Positions 51,500-61,360 of a DNA stretch of 64,000 bases are shown here, piece after piece. The DNA comes from Oceanobacillus chungangensis (GTDB lineage Bacteria; Bacillota; Bacilli; Bacillales; Amphibacillaceae). The stretch lies in contig NZ_PIOD01000011.1 in NCBI RefSeq assembly GCF_003369565.1, forward strand, positions 248,001 through 312,000. Direction: 5' to 3'. Below the pieces are notes generated by a model. The model was given only the letters and a program-made list of their open reading frames with translations, made no database searches and was not told the origin of the DNA. Each line of letters begins with the position of its first letter. The stretch's first letter is position 1. Position numbers and translations under genes: made by a program.

Positions 51500-51931
51500 T
51501 TAATGTGAGCAACCACATGCGCCGCCATGACCACAGCCACTATCTGTTAATGCTGCTCCGTCCTTTGGTGCTTTGATTTGTTCACTTACACTTAATGCAA
51601 CATAGCTACTGATTTCATCTAGCAAATTTTGCAAGTTACGTTCAGCAACTTTAAACATTGCAACCTTCTCGTTCATATCCATTTCCCTTTTGGCAGAACG
51701 AACCTTCTTCATTATTTCGTTATAATCTGGATGATATCTTCCAAACCTCTGAATATCATCATAATGTTGTTTCATATCTGTAAAAGCACGAATCAGTTCT
51801 TGTGCTTCAGTATCTTCATAAAGTGCAACTTGTCTGTTCTTATAATCATCCATAACTTCAGAATCCATGATCATCTTACCAAGTTGCTCTGATTGATCGA
51901 GAATATCAACATATTCTAATGTTGCAATCAA
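51500..51931 (-). CDS. ylbF: YlbF/RicF family regulatory protein
   Basis: Member of the YlbF/YmcA family. In B. subtilis RicF forms the RicA-RicF-RicT complex, which carries iron-sulfur clusters, acts with RNase Y in mRNA maturation and affects sporulation and competence. The 143 residues have an alpha-helical core (DQSEQLGKMIMDSEVMDDYK) and a Cys/His-rich tail CGHGGACGCSH that could hold metal or the cluster. Start TTG at 51931 with GGGGGTG 6 bases upstream; no ATG fits. Confidence 0.9.
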   Translation of the reverse strand: MIATLEYVDILDQSEQLGKMIMDSEVMDDYKNRQVALYEDTEAQELIRAFTDMKQHYDDIQRFGRYHPDYNEIMKKVRSAKREMDMNEKVAMFKVAERNLQNLLDEISSYVALSVSEQIKAPKDGAALTDSGCGHGGACGCSH

Positions 51932-51992
51932 GATTAACACCCCCAATTAGTATATTACCATTTTAAGTTGTGAATGAAAATAACTTGGCTCA

Positions 51993-52226
51993 TTAATCTT
52001 TCATTGCATCCGCAAATTGCATTAGCATCCCGACCATTTGAATATTATTGCTGATCTTTTCCAATCGTTGTGGAAATGTTTTCCCGTAAAATTTCTTTGC
52101 TTCTTTTTCCATTTCTAAAACACGATTCGGGTCTCGTGATAAGTAGCGATACCATATAGGATTATAACGAATATAGTTAGCTAATTGACGATTTCCGCTA
52201 ATATATTGATAACTATATTGATCCAC
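51993..52226 (-). CDS. ylbE: YlbE-like protein
   Basis: 77-residue protein of unknown function. The segment RYNPIWYRYLSRDPNRVLEM is typical of YlbE-like proteins. The start is GTG (52226) with AAGGAG 7 bases upstream. It lies 11 bases after ylbD, so the two are probably co-expressed. Confidence 0.85.
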   Translation of the reverse strand: MDQYSYQYISGNRQLANYIRYNPIWYRYLSRDPNRVLEMEKEAKKFYGKTFPQRLEKISNNIQMVGMLMQFADAMKD

Positions 52227-52237
52227 CGTACCACTCC

Positions 52238-52627
52238 TTAATCATGAAACCAGTTAAATGGATCCTTTGTTTGTTCACTTGGCTTTTTTGATTGTTGATA
52301 TTGACTAATGACTTCTTGAATGGTGGAAATTGTGTTGCTTAGTTGCTGCACCTGACCTTGTACCTTGTTTATATCGAAATTTTCGGTAAGCTTCATAAGT
52401 TGGCTCATTAGCTCAAAATTTTTCTCGTCGCTTTTTTTTTCATTCTCTTTTGTTGGCTCTTCCTTATATTGTTCCCAATGTGGATCATCTTCACCAAGAA
52501 GAACCCACTTCTCATAATATTCTTGCCATGATTTTCCACTTTTTCTTACTTCTTTAATTAAAGATGGATGTGCATTAATAAATTCTTTGAATGCAAGCAC
52601 CGTTGGATTCAGATGTTCTACTTCCAT
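52238..52627 (-). CDS. ylbD: Putative spore coat protein YlbD
   Basis: 129-residue protein with the YlbD_coat pattern: VLAFKEFINAHPSLIKEVRK, SWQEYYEKWVLLGEDDPHWE, then a helical, Gln-rich C-terminus. Family members are spore-coat associated. Start ATG at 52627 with GGGGTG upstream. A family B repeat lies directly upstream, so any promoter must lie in or beyond it. Confidence 0.87.
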   Translation of the reverse strand: MEVEHLNPTVLAFKEFINAHPSLIKEVRKSGKSWQEYYEKWVLLGEDDPHWEQYKEEPTKENEKKSDEKNFELMSQLMKLTENFDINKVQGQVQQLSNTISTIQEVISQYQQSKKPSEQTKDPFNWFHD

Positions 52628-52654
52628 AATATTCACCCCACATAAATCGTTCTT

Positions 52655-52862
52655 TTATAGAGGATGTTTCAAAAAGTCCGGTAAAAATGACACATCGAAT
52701 TTCTTCGTTGGCTCGCTTTTCCGTTCCTTGGAAAAGAAAAAAAGCTTTTACTGCGTGCAGAATCGTTCGCTCACGTATTAATAGCATACGTTCCGCTACT
52801 CAAAGCTACGCCGCCTCGAACTTCTCGGTCCTTTTATCCTCCTTTTTAAACACGCACTTATA
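52655..52862. repeat. Family B repeat element, copy 2 (between ylbC and ylbD)
   Basis: About 208 bp. Left TATAGAGGATGTTTCAAAAA and the right end (read inward) TATAAGTGCGTGTTTAAAAA are imperfect inverted repeats. TTATA flanks both ends. It shares with copy 1 the left arm (GTCCGGTAAAAATGACACAT, CTTTTCCGTTCCTTGGAA), AGCTACGCCGCCTCGAACTT and the right end, but lacks about 150 bases of the interior. Confidence 0.8.
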
Positions 52863-52899
52863 CTAAATAATTTATGCGGGCTACTGACACTACGTGCAA

Positions 52900-52937
52900 G
52901 AAAAAAAGAACTTACAGCGGTTTCGCCAGAAAGTTCT
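52900..52937 (-). terminator. Possible ylbC terminator overlapping the gene end
   Basis: Minus-strand AGAACTT / AAGTTCT stem with an inner short pairing (GGCGAAACCGC) and TTTTTTT after it. The 5' arm lies inside the last codons of ylbC. Confidence 0.5.
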
Positions 52938-53988
52938 GTGTGTAATAAAGTTTATAAACACCAACACCTAAATGCGTGTATTCTTTATTAAACAATGCCT
53001 CACGATGCCCTTCACTATTTAACCAACCTTCCATCGCTGCTGGTGCATCAGTATATTCCGCAGCAATATTCTCCCCGGCTGCAACGTAAATCACTTCTTC
53101 AACGGCTAATCTTTCTTTAAGTCCATCCCCATTTAAGCTATCATGTGAAAAGTAATTATTTTCCTCCATATCTTTACTATGTGAAAATGCTACTTCAGCT
53201 ACTGGAACATCCCATTGTAAAGGCTCCAATCCTTGTTGATCTCGAAAAACATTCGTAATATCAAATACTTGCTGTTCCATTCCAGCCTCGATCTTTTCCC
53301 ATTCCCCCACAGTTAAATGTGGCTCTTCAGGTAAATCACCACGATAATGTAATTGATATGGACGATGCTTTAATAATATATCTGCAGTTAATACACGAAT
53401 TGATGATAATTGATTTGTAAAAGTATCAAAATAAAATTGTGCAAATACATTGTCATTAAGTTTCACCAATGGCCGCATTTTCAGCTCGTCATTCGTTAGT
53501 TTGAACGTATACGTTGAAAACCCTTCATTAAAAGATACTTCATTATTAAAAGAAAATTTTTCATCTAAAGAAGTAAAGCTTTGTCCAACGGAAGCACGCT
53601 CATCCGTTAAACTATTCCCTGTTGCATATATCGTTTCAATTTGATTGTTTTTAATGCCAAATTGAATATAATTTGTTTGATAATCGGTATACACCCACCA
53701 TTCATAGCCGTATGCACTAGTATCCCTTCTAATTGGTTCACCATATTTATCAATCAACCGCTCGATCGACCCACCAACCCATCCATATAAATCTCCTTCT
53801 ATCGGAAGCTCACTTTGTTTTTCATCGTACTCAGGAGGAACTTTATTCCGCATTGTATTGGTCTTTTCTTTGGCTACACTCCCAACACTATCGATTGCAT
53901 CATTTGGTAACAGATTCTTTTCTTCTAAAATGTAAAAGGCTATGAAGGCGATGATAGTAATAAATATTAAACTTCGAATAAATTTCAT
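52912..53988 (-). CDS. ylbC: Secreted/anchored CAP-domain protein YlbC
   Basis: The 358 residues have an N-terminal signal anchor (LIFITIIAFIAFYILEE), a CAP-associated N-terminal domain (about 65-210; GWVGGSIERLIDKYGEP) and a C-terminal CAP (SCP/PR-1-like) domain with VAFSHSKDMEENNYFSHDSL, AGENIAAEY and GHREALFNKEYTHLGVG. The domains resemble YkwD-type proteins found in spore formers; the role is unknown. ATG start. Confidence 0.9.
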   Translation of the reverse strand: MKFIRSLIFITIIAFIAFYILEEKNLLPNDAIDSVGSVAKEKTNTMRNKVPPEYDEKQSELPIEGDLYGWVGGSIERLIDKYGEPIRRDTSAYGYEWWVYTDYQTNYIQFGIKNNQIETIYATGNSLTDERASVGQSFTSLDEKFSFNNEVSFNEGFSTYTFKLTNDELKMRPLVKLNDNVFAQFYFDTFTNQLSSIRVLTADILLKHRPYQLHYRGDLPEEPHLTVGEWEKIEAGMEQQVFDITNVFRDQQGLEPLQWDVPVAEVAFSHSKDMEENNYFSHDSLNGDGLKERLAVEEVIYVAAGENIAAEYTDAPAAMEGWLNSEGHREALFNKEYTHLGVGVYKLYYTQNFLAKPL

Positions 53989-54416
53989 GCTTTATTCTCC
54001 TTTTGACTCAACGTGATAATCCAACTAGCTGTACTAATCACTCTGATTAACTAAATAGATTTCGGTATTTGAGCTTTCGACTGCCAAATCGTATGCTTCT
54101 TTTAAAAATTTGGTTGCGCTTATCTATGAAGAAAGATTTATATTATTAACTTCCAGGTCTAATTCTTTGGAATTCAATTTAATAGAGTTTATGTTGAACA
54201 AAAGTATTTATACTATTTTCGCCTATAATAATATAGAAAAAATGTATTCCACACAATGGATTACATATAGCTACACTTTGCTTAAGTCTAAGTGCACTCT
54301 TGTATCGAGAAAAATTTCAAACTTTCTTAACTACCTAAATAAATTGTTTTTAATTGCAACTTAAGCGTTTTCGTAATATGATTAATAGAAGATGATTAAC
54401 ATAAGAGGTGTATATA
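53989..54416. other. Divergent gap between ylbC and ylbA
   Basis: AT-rich spacer with promoters presumably for both genes. An 84-codon plus-strand ORF (54110-54364) starts with TTG, has no ribosome site and no recognisable family; I do not count it as a gene. ylbB (CBS domains), next to ylbA in B. subtilis, is absent. Confidence 0.5.
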
Positions 54417-54800
54417 ATGAGACTAGAAAACACAGGTATCGAGGATATTGTTGTTGATTTAAAGCCTTTGGATCACATTACCGGAAAACATGCCTTTATC
54501 CGCGCAGGTCAGTGGGATTATGAACGAGTAACATATGATTATAAGATTGGTTCCAAGGAAAAAAACATTACATATTATGTTCGTATCCAAGGATATGCTC
54601 TTGAAGGTGATGTCGATAGAAGAAATGCCGTAATTAAATTACTTCCACCACTTTTAGGCAAGCATTACTATCCACATGGAATTGAATACGGAGAAGAAGA
54701 GAATTTCCCAGAAAGTCTTGTTGAACGAGCAAATACTTTAGCTTCGAAACTAGCAGACGAACTTACAAGCTTTAAGAAAGAAGTAACGGAAAACAATTAA
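54417..54800 (+). CDS. ylbA: YugN-like protein YlbA
   Basis: 127-residue cytoplasmic protein of the YugN-like family, with AFIRAGQWDYERVTYDYKIG and LLGKHYYPHGIEYGEE. Function unknown. Start ATG at 54417 with AAGAGGTG upstream; a GTG three codons earlier would overlap that site. Convergent with the caa3 oxidase operon. Confidence 0.83.
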   Translation: MRLENTGIEDIVVDLKPLDHITGKHAFIRAGQWDYERVTYDYKIGSKEKNITYYVRIQGYALEGDVDRRNAVIKLLPPLLGKHYYPHGIEYGEEENFPESLVERANTLASKLADELTSFKKEVTENN

Positions 54801-54802
54801 AT

Positions 54803-54843
54803 AAAAAGTTGGAAGCATATCGAGATAAAGCTTCCAACTTTTT
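54803..54843. terminator. Convergent terminator ylbA / DUF420 gene
   Basis: AAAAAGTTGGAAG / CTTCCAACTTTTT inverted repeat between two convergent genes, with T-runs in both directions. Confidence 0.88.
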
Positions 54844-54850
54844 GTTTTAC

Positions 54851-55306
54851 TTAGAATCCCCAGATTGCTCGGAATAGATTCGTCGTTTCACCAACATCCC
54901 AGAAGATATATAAGAATAAATACACCATCACACCAGTTATCGCGGTAAAGAACCAAATCACTGCAGTCACTGGTCCAACTTTTCTATGTAATTTAATCTT
55001 TCGTTTGAAAGCCAACGTAAGGGTAACAACTACAAAAACCGCACCAGTCGTTGCTAAAATAATATGGAAGATTAAAAAGATTGTGTAATAGATCTTTAAA
55101 TCCTCGGGTCCACCAAAGCTCGTGTTTCCAATAAAAATTGTCCGTGACATATAAATAATTAAAAAAAGCAATGCACTAATAGCCGATGCAATCATCGTTA
55201 TTTTATGCGCTTTTGCCTTCCCTTTAATTATTAAATTCCAGCCAAATGCCATTAAAACGGCACTTATAATAATAAATAATGTACTAATAGTTGGTAAAAA
55301 AGGCAT
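54851..55306 (-). CDS. DUF420 membrane protein, oxidase-associated
   Basis: 151 residues with five membrane segments. It carries conserved His residues in AHKITMIAS, FLIFHIILATTGAV and KIKLHRKVGPVTAVIWFFTA, the DUF420 pattern. Such proteins often lie beside cytochrome oxidase genes (for example CtaM in Staphylococcus, needed for oxidase maturation). A role in oxidase assembly is inference from place. The start is uncertain: ATG at 55306 is 12 bases from AAAGGA. Confidence 0.82.
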   Translation of the reverse strand: MPFLPTISTLFIIISAVLMAFGWNLIIKGKAKAHKITMIASAISALLFLIIYMSRTIFIGNTSFGGPEDLKIYYTIFLIFHIILATTGAVFVVVTLTLAFKRKIKLHRKVGPVTAVIWFFTAITGVMVYLFLYIFWDVGETTNLFRAIWGF

Positions 55307-55416
55307 CTTGAACACTATTCCTTTCAAAAAAAATAATTAGAAATGAAGGCCTAACTAAAGGCTTCGAACGGTCACATCAAGCTCCTAAACTATCCAGCAA
55401 CTCGAGTGAATGTTCT

Positions 55417-56310
55417 TTAAGAATCAGATGGTAATGGATCAACTCTCAAGCTTTCTTTTGAAAACCATTTAAAGAAAATTCCTGCTAGAATAAATCCATA
55501 GGTAATTTCTTGAATAACCTTCATTACGATTCCACCTAATTGCTGGTCCTCTAGGACATCCATCGAAGTAAATAACCCTGGACCAGTTAAATTACTGGAT
55601 ATGCCCTGTAACACATCTCCCGGCACACACAGACTTAATGCCGTTATCCATGCCCCACCACTCGAATAAGAAGCGTAAAGTGGTTCTGCTGCAAATATGA
55701 TAATTACACAAGCTGGTGTCATTAACACTGCACTTACAAATACATAAGCAATTTTAAGTAATGGTTTTAACCGATCCAGTTCCATGACAGGAGCAAGAAC
55801 TGGCAACCACATATTAAATGCTGCGATAAATAAAACTAAATGAATTAAAGTATGAGCGATCGGTGACGATTTCGAAAAATCAAACACAAATGGGACATGA
55901 TAAAAACTAAACAGACTATAGAATAATAATACAGATATGATTGGATTTGCAAGTACCTTTAACATCGGTCTTATAAATGGAGCATAAATAAATTTATGCC
56001 AAATCCATTCTGGTATTCCTTTAATAATAAGAATTGGAACGATTAGGATATAAATTGCCATTTGTGTCATATGTGCTGTTAGTGTAATATGCGACATTAA
56101 ATCAACTGGTGAACCCTTTACAGCATAAATTAACAATATCGCAATATAAAATGAAATTTGTTGTTTTAAACTTGGCTTATCCTCTCCACCAAATCGATGT
56201 CTGTATGGTCCTGTAATTAATGCGTACGCTACTACAATGAGTATTAGAAAGATCAAAAAATAAGGACTCCACAGCGCACGAAAACCAAAAATTTGTAAAT
56301 TTAACCACAT
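55417..56310 (-). CDS. ctaG: caa3 oxidase assembly factor CtaG
   Basis: 297-residue polytopic protein (about seven membrane segments) of the CtaG caa3 family, with SPVDLMSHITLTAHMTQMAI and IPEWIWHKFIYAPF. In B. subtilis it is needed for activity of the caa3 oxidase. Last of ctaCDEFG, about 130 bases after ctaF. Confidence 0.93.
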   Translation of the reverse strand: MWLNLQIFGFRALWSPYFLIFLILIVVAYALITGPYRHRFGGEDKPSLKQQISFYIAILLIYAVKGSPVDLMSHITLTAHMTQMAIYILIVPILIIKGIPEWIWHKFIYAPFIRPMLKVLANPIISVLLFYSLFSFYHVPFVFDFSKSSPIAHTLIHLVLFIAAFNMWLPVLAPVMELDRLKPLLKIAYVFVSAVLMTPACVIIIFAAEPLYASYSSGGAWITALSLCVPGDVLQGISSNLTGPGLFTSMDVLEDQQLGGIVMKVIQEITYGFILAGIFFKWFSKESLRVDPLPSDS

Positions 56311-56438
56311 GTTAGCTCACTCCAATTATTGGAATTATTGCCTTTCTTTATATTATACCTGTTCATTTCTACTAAAACGACTAATATTGTGACGATTTTA
56401 GTAAAAAAAGATCGGAGTATTTAACTCCGATCATATCA

Positions 56439-56762
56439 TTACCACCATATTATTGTTGCCATAGTTAATGCGACTAGAATAGCAACCCAAATGCCGCCAT
56501 AAATTAATGCAGCTGGAACTTCATGGCCTTCATCCTTCATATGCATGAAATAGTAAAATTGGAAGCCGACTTGCACTACAGCTAATATTAAAATCAATGG
56601 AACAGCATAGATTGCTTCTAAACCACTAGCAACTACTGCAAAAGCGACAACAGTAAAGGCAATCATTAATACAAATGTAATAATTTGTTTCTTCATTTCT
56701 TCTTTATTTTGTTGTTTTTGGAAAGAATTAATTTTATCAATATTCATATTCTCGTTATTCAT
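56439..56762 (-). CDS. ctaF: Cytochrome c oxidase subunit IV (caa3 type)
   Basis: 107-residue small membrane subunit with three hydrophobic segments and the family stretch VQVGFQFYYFMHMKDEGHEV. It follows ctaE by 3 bases and so is translated from the same message. Confidence 0.94.
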   Translation of the reverse strand: MNNENMNIDKINSFQKQQNKEEMKKQIITFVLMIAFTVVAFAVVASGLEAIYAVPLILILAVVQVGFQFYYFMHMKDEGHEVPAALIYGGIWVAILVALTMATIIWW

Positions 56763-56765
56763 AAA

Positions 56766-57389
56766 TTAACTCACCGCTCCCATCAAATATACAACCGTAA
56801 AGATAAACACCCAAACAACATCAATAAAATGCCAGTATAGACTAAAAGTGTTGTACTTTGGTGCGTTATATAAATTAAGTCCACGTTTAGCATTCCGAAC
56901 CATCAGTGCAATTAACCAGCTAAGTCCGAATATAACGTGACCACCATGGAAGCCTACTAACGTATAAAACGCTGATCCAAATGCTGAGGAACGGAATGTA
57001 AAGCCATATTCTGTTATATAATGTGCAAACTCATATAACTCACAAGCTAAAAATCCAATTCCAAGCAATGCAGTAATTCCAAACCATAATTGCATCTTTT
57101 TAAAATCATTGTTCTTCATATGGTAGATTGCATATACACTAGTTAATGAACTAGTTAATAATAATACTGTCATAAGAAATACTAATTCTAACCCAAATAA
57201 TTCCTGAGAGGTTGGACCGCCTGCTGTTGAATTTCTTAGAGCAATAAATGTTCCGAAGAAACATGCGAACAGAACAGTCTCTCCACCTAGGAAAAACCAT
57301 AATCCAAGGAACTTGTGTTTCCCCTCTGTAGTAGCCTTTGACGGATCATGTGGCATTGTTTCTGGATTCAAGGAATGATCTTGACTCAT
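56766..57389 (-). CDS. ctaE: Cytochrome c oxidase subunit III (caa3 type)
   Basis: 207-residue COX3-family subunit with five membrane segments: HKFLGLWFFLGGETVLFACF, GFHGGHVIFGLSWLIALM and YWHFIDVVWVFIFTVVYL are diagnostic. Start ATG at 57389 (MSQDHSLNPETM), one base after the ctaD stop, with GGGAGG 9 bases before it inside ctaD. Confidence 0.96.
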   Translation of the reverse strand: MSQDHSLNPETMPHDPSKATTEGKHKFLGLWFFLGGETVLFACFFGTFIALRNSTAGGPTSQELFGLELVFLMTVLLLTSSLTSVYAIYHMKNNDFKKMQLWFGITALLGIGFLACELYEFAHYITEYGFTFRSSAFGSAFYTLVGFHGGHVIFGLSWLIALMVRNAKRGLNLYNAPKYNTFSLYWHFIDVVWVFIFTVVYLMGAVS

Positions 57390-57390
57390 A

Positions 57391-59247
57391 TCAGTCAGCC
57401 TCCCTTTCAAGGTCTTCTTTGTGTATATGATAACCGTGGTCATCTTTTAGTGATCTAACAACCATTGTTCCAAGAGCAAGTGCCATTCCAAAGTAAACCG
57501 CAAGTAACCATACATTATTATCTACTTGGAATATAAATCCAATAGAAGCAATGAAAAATCCAATTGTCATAATAAATGGATATATTGATCCATTTGGCAT
57601 ATGAATATCAACTACAGGTTCTGCTGGTGTCATTTTTCCTTTTCCTTCTGTTTTTTCAATCCACAATGGATCCAAACCACGAACTAAAGGAAGCTGCTTA
57701 AAGTTGTATTCAGGTGGTGGTGAAGGTATTGCCCATTCTAATGTACGTGCATCCCATGGATCCCCCGAAACCTTTTTACCTTTTACAGCAGTATAGACTA
57801 CGTTTATTAATACGACGATTGTACCAAGCCCCATCAAGAAGGCACCAATCGTACTAATTAAGTTTCCTGTATCTAATCCCTGGTTCTCCAAGAATACCCA
57901 ATAACGACGTGGCATGCCCATTAACCCTAGGAAATGCTGAATAAAGAAAGTTAAATGGAAGCCTATAAAGAATAGCCAGAATGATAGCTTACCAAGGCCT
58001 TCGTGTAAGATTCTTCCAAACATTTTTGGATACCAATAATGTGTTGCTGCAAATATACCAAACACTACCCCACCAACAATTACATAGTGGAAGTGGGCGA
58101 CAACGAAATACGTATCATGGTATTGGTAGTCAGCTGATGCAGCACCTAGCATTACACCTGTCATACCACCAATCGTAAATGAAGGAATAAATGCCAATGC
58201 CCAAAGCATTGCTGAGTTAATCGTTATACTTCCGCCCCACATTGTTGCTAACCAGTTAAATATCTTAATTCCGGTTGGCACCGCAATTGCCATTGTTGCA
58301 ACAGCAAAAATTGCGTTTGCAACAGGTCCAAGTCCAACCGTAAACATATGGTGAGCCCATACCATAAATCCTAAGAATGCGATTAAGAATGTTGCAAATA
58401 CCATGGATGTATATCCAAATAAACGCTTCTTAGAAAACGCTGGAATAATTTCACTAAAAATACCAAACGCTGGCAGAATCAAAATATAAACTTCAGGATG
58501 TCCAAATATCCAGAATAAATGCTGCCAAATAATTGCATTACCGCCCAAAGCAACATCAAAGAATGCCGATCCAAACATTCTATCAAACATTAGTAAAAAC
58601 AAACCTACAGTTAGTGCTGGAAATGCAAATAAAATTAAAATACTTGTAACAAATGTTGTCCATGTAAATAATGGCATACGCATATAGGTCATACCAGGAG
58701 CACGCATCGTTACGATAGTCACAATGAAGTTAATACCACCCATTAATGTTCCCGCACCCGAAAGCTGAAGACCCATAACATAAAAATCCACCCCATGCCC
58801 TGGTGATTGGAGCGATAACGGTGCATATGAAGTCCAACCTGCATCAGGAGCTCCTCCGCCAAAGATCCAACTTAGGTTTAGAAGAACTCCTCCAAAGAAG
58901 AATAACCAAAAACCTAATGAGTTTAAAAACGGAAATGCAACATCTCGCGCTCCAATTTGTAAAGGCATAATTGCGTTCATAAACCCAATTAATATCGGTG
59001 TGGCTGCAAAGAATATCATTGTAGTTCCATGCATCGTAATCATTTCATTATACAAACCTGCACTAATAAAATCATTCTCAGGTTTAATTAATTGAATTCG
59101 TATTATTAGAGCTTCTAATCCCCCAATTAAGAAGAAGAAGGCGCCGGCGGCAATATACATATTACCAATTTTCTTATGGTCTACTGTCGTTAAATAATCC
59201 CATAAAACAGCACCAAAGCCCTTTTTTTGAGTAGTTGCTATACTCAA
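57391..59247 (-). CDS. ctaD: Cytochrome c oxidase subunit I (caa3 type)
   Basis: Catalytic subunit with heme a, heme a3 and CuB. The 618 residues hold YHDTYFVVAHFHYVIVGG (heme ligands), HPEVYILILPAFGIFSEI (CuB His and cross-linked Tyr) and VWAHHMFTVG. It has the long C-terminal extension of B. subtilis CtaD. The start seems to be TTG at 59247 with GGGAGG 8 bases upstream; the ATG at 59274 would include the ribosome site. Confidence 0.96.
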   Translation of the reverse strand: MSIATTQKKGFGAVLWDYLTTVDHKKIGNMYIAAGAFFFLIGGLEALIIRIQLIKPENDFISAGLYNEMITMHGTTMIFFAATPILIGFMNAIMPLQIGARDVAFPFLNSLGFWLFFFGGVLLNLSWIFGGGAPDAGWTSYAPLSLQSPGHGVDFYVMGLQLSGAGTLMGGINFIVTIVTMRAPGMTYMRMPLFTWTTFVTSILILFAFPALTVGLFLLMFDRMFGSAFFDVALGGNAIIWQHLFWIFGHPEVYILILPAFGIFSEIIPAFSKKRLFGYTSMVFATFLIAFLGFMVWAHHMFTVGLGPVANAIFAVATMAIAVPTGIKIFNWLATMWGGSITINSAMLWALAFIPSFTIGGMTGVMLGAASADYQYHDTYFVVAHFHYVIVGGVVFGIFAATHYWYPKMFGRILHEGLGKLSFWLFFIGFHLTFFIQHFLGLMGMPRRYWVFLENQGLDTGNLISTIGAFLMGLGTIVVLINVVYTAVKGKKVSGDPWDARTLEWAIPSPPPEYNFKQLPLVRGLDPLWIEKTEGKGKMTPAEPVVDIHMPNGSIYPFIMTIGFFIASIGFIFQVDNNVWLLAVYFGMALALGTMVVRSLKDDHGYHIHKEDLEREAD

Positions 59248-59298
59248 CTTATAAACCTCCCTTTTGTCTCTCATCCCATTTTAGCTTCTTAAATTTCT

Positions 59299-60357
59299 TT
59301 AATTAATTCCTCCTACGCTTTCAGGAGTTACTTCTGATGGTTTCAATTGCATTAAATATGCCGCAATACTACTTGCCTCGTCCTCAGACAAATTCGGATA
59401 CTTTCCTGTCATCTTATTACCAGGTTTAATAGATTCAGGATCCATAATCCAATCTACTAAATTCTCTTCGGTAGGCTCTAAGAAACCAGCAATTTTCGTA
59501 CGGTCACCAAAGTTGGTTAAGTTAGGACCTACTGCTGATGGTGATGATCCGATAGCATGACATCCCATACAATTGTTCGCTTCAAATAATTCTTTACCCT
59601 CCTGAGCAACTGCATCCTGTGGCTCGTCAGCAGGATCAACACTTTGCATATCCGCAATCCACTGATCAAATTCTTCTGGACTTACAGCAATTACTTTAAA
59701 GTCCATCAGTGAATGTGATGGTCCACATAATTCAGCACATTTTCCCCAATATACGCCTTCTTCATATGCTTCAATATACATTGTATTTACGTTTTCAGGA
59801 TTTACATCCATTTTCCCAGAAATACTTGGCACCCAGAAAGAGTGGATCACATCAGAGGATTGCATATTCAAATATACTTTTTCGCCAGTAGGAATGTATA
59901 GATCCTGACTCGTTACTACTTCTTCGCCAGCATAGTTGAAATGCCACCAATACTGATTACCAGTAACTTCAATATTGATACTATCACTTGCCTCTGATTC
60001 ATCCGCTAAATCAAAAACAGTCATTACAGCTGGAACTCCCATGATAAGAACTAATACAATCGGGATTGCTGTCCATACCATTTCAAGGGTGTGATTACCT
60101 TCTACTTGTTTTGGTATGTAATTTTCTTGACCCTTCTTTCGACGGAATCGAACTAATACGATTGAATAAACAATGATTACTACTAGAAATACTACTACCA
60201 TGATTAATGTTGTCAGTATAATCATATCCATCGATGTATCTGCACCGTACCCCTTTGGATCAAGCGCCGTTAAGTTTTCTTTACCACAAGCCGCTAACAC
60301 AAGGGATAGAATACTCAACATCAGAACTGCTCTAATTTTCCCCATCCAACCATTCAT
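59299..60357 (-). CDS. ctaC: Cytochrome c oxidase subunit II with fused cytochrome c (caa3 type)
   Basis: 352-residue lipoprotein. A lipobox LVLAACGK (Cys near 24) is followed by two membrane segments, the CuA domain with CAELCGPSHSLMDF (near 210) and a C-terminal cytochrome c domain with heme motif CMGCHAIG (near 267) and axial Met in PGNKMTGKYPNL. The fusion defines the caa3 class. First gene of the oxidase operon. Confidence 0.97.
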   Translation of the reverse strand: MNGWMGKIRAVLMLSILSLVLAACGKENLTALDPKGYGADTSMDMIILTTLIMVVVFLVVIIVYSIVLVRFRRKKGQENYIPKQVEGNHTLEMVWTAIPIVLVLIMGVPAVMTVFDLADESEASDSINIEVTGNQYWWHFNYAGEEVVTSQDLYIPTGEKVYLNMQSSDVIHSFWVPSISGKMDVNPENVNTMYIEAYEEGVYWGKCAELCGPSHSLMDFKVIAVSPEEFDQWIADMQSVDPADEPQDAVAQEGKELFEANNCMGCHAIGSSPSAVGPNLTNFGDRTKIAGFLEPTEENLVDWIMDPESIKPGNKMTGKYPNLSEDEASSIAAYLMQLKPSEVTPESVGGIN

Positions 60358-60421
60358 GAATTATACCTCTCTTTCTCCTTGTTGATTCCTTATATATTAA
60401 TAAATAAATTAAGGACTATGA

Positions 60422-61360
60422 TTAGAATATTGGTAATGTGACAATTACCATCAATAAGAACATCACGGTTAAATAATTAAGAGAATAAAAGAAAATCATA
60501 TTTGCCCATTTCAGATTATCCTTAGTGAAAAGTCCTCTAAAACCAATAATTAACCAGGCTATATTAAGAATTGTAGCGATTACAACAAACGTCGTTCCCA
60601 AGGAAGTTAATAATAATGGCAACGGTAACAAGCAAGCAATGTATATTACAATCTGTCGCTTAGTAAACTCGAAACCATAGACTACGGGAAGCATTGGCAC
60701 ATTCGCCGCTTTATAATCATCCCTCTTCTTCATTGCTAACGAAAGAAAATGTGGTGTTTGCCAAATAAACATAATTAAAAATAAAGCAATTGGTACAATA
60801 TGTAATTCAGGACTAACAGCTGTCCAGCCAATTAATGGAGGCACTGCCCCTGAAAAGCTACCAACAATCGTATTAAGCGTATACTTTCTTTTAGACCACA
60901 TCGTATACAACACAACATAAATAAACCAACCAATAAATCCAAATATTGTTGCTATTATTGTGGTTAAAGATAATAAAATAAATCCAATAAAACTAGTAAT
61001 AATCCCCATAATTAGGACAGATCTTAAAGTAAAGTAACCAGTTACAGTTGGTCTGTTTTTCGTCCTTGCCATTATTGGATCTATATCTACATCATACCAG
61101 TTATTAAGAATACAGCCACCTGCGATTATTAACACACTTCCAATCATCGTCAGGAAAAAAGTATCCCAATGCATCGTGATGGAGGTATTAGTAAAGAAAA
61201 TTGCTAACCAAAATCCGGTAAAGGCTGTAATTAAATTTGAATTTATTATCCCTATTTTAATTAGTGATTTTAACTCCGTAAATAGTTTTTTTATCTTTGC
61301 ACTATTTGAATCCGAGGTATGTAGATCCATTTCAGAATAGGACGTTTCCACTTTATCCAT
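60422..61360 (-). CDS. ctaB: Protoheme IX farnesyltransferase (heme O synthase)
   Basis: UbiA-family prenyltransferase that converts heme b to heme o. The 312 residues have about nine membrane segments and the Asp-rich motif NNWYDVDIDPIMARTKNRPT near 100, plus YKAANVPMLPVVYGFEFTKR. Start ATG at 61360 with GGGGG 6 bases upstream. It is divergent from ctaA, which uses its product. Confidence 0.95.
   Translation of the reverse strand: MDKVETSYSEMDLHTSDSNSAKIKKLFTELKSLIKIGIINSNLITAFTGFWLAIFFTNTSITMHWDTFFLTMIGSVLIIAGGCILNNWYDVDIDPIMARTKNRPTVTGYFTLRSVLIMGIITSFIGFILLSLTTIIATIFGFIGWFIYVVLYTMWSKRKYTLNTIVGSFSGAVPPLIGWTAVSPELHIVPIALFLIMFIWQTPHFLSLAMKKRDDYKAANVPMLPVVYGFEFTKRQIVIYIACLLPLPLLLTSLGTTFVVIATILNIAWLIIGFRGLFTKDNLKWANMIFFYSLNYLTVMFLLMVIVTLPIF

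Noticed and set aside
54110-54364. 84-codon plus-strand ORF between ylbC and ylbA
   Set aside because: Starts with TTG without a ribosome site; composition is that of spacer DNA.
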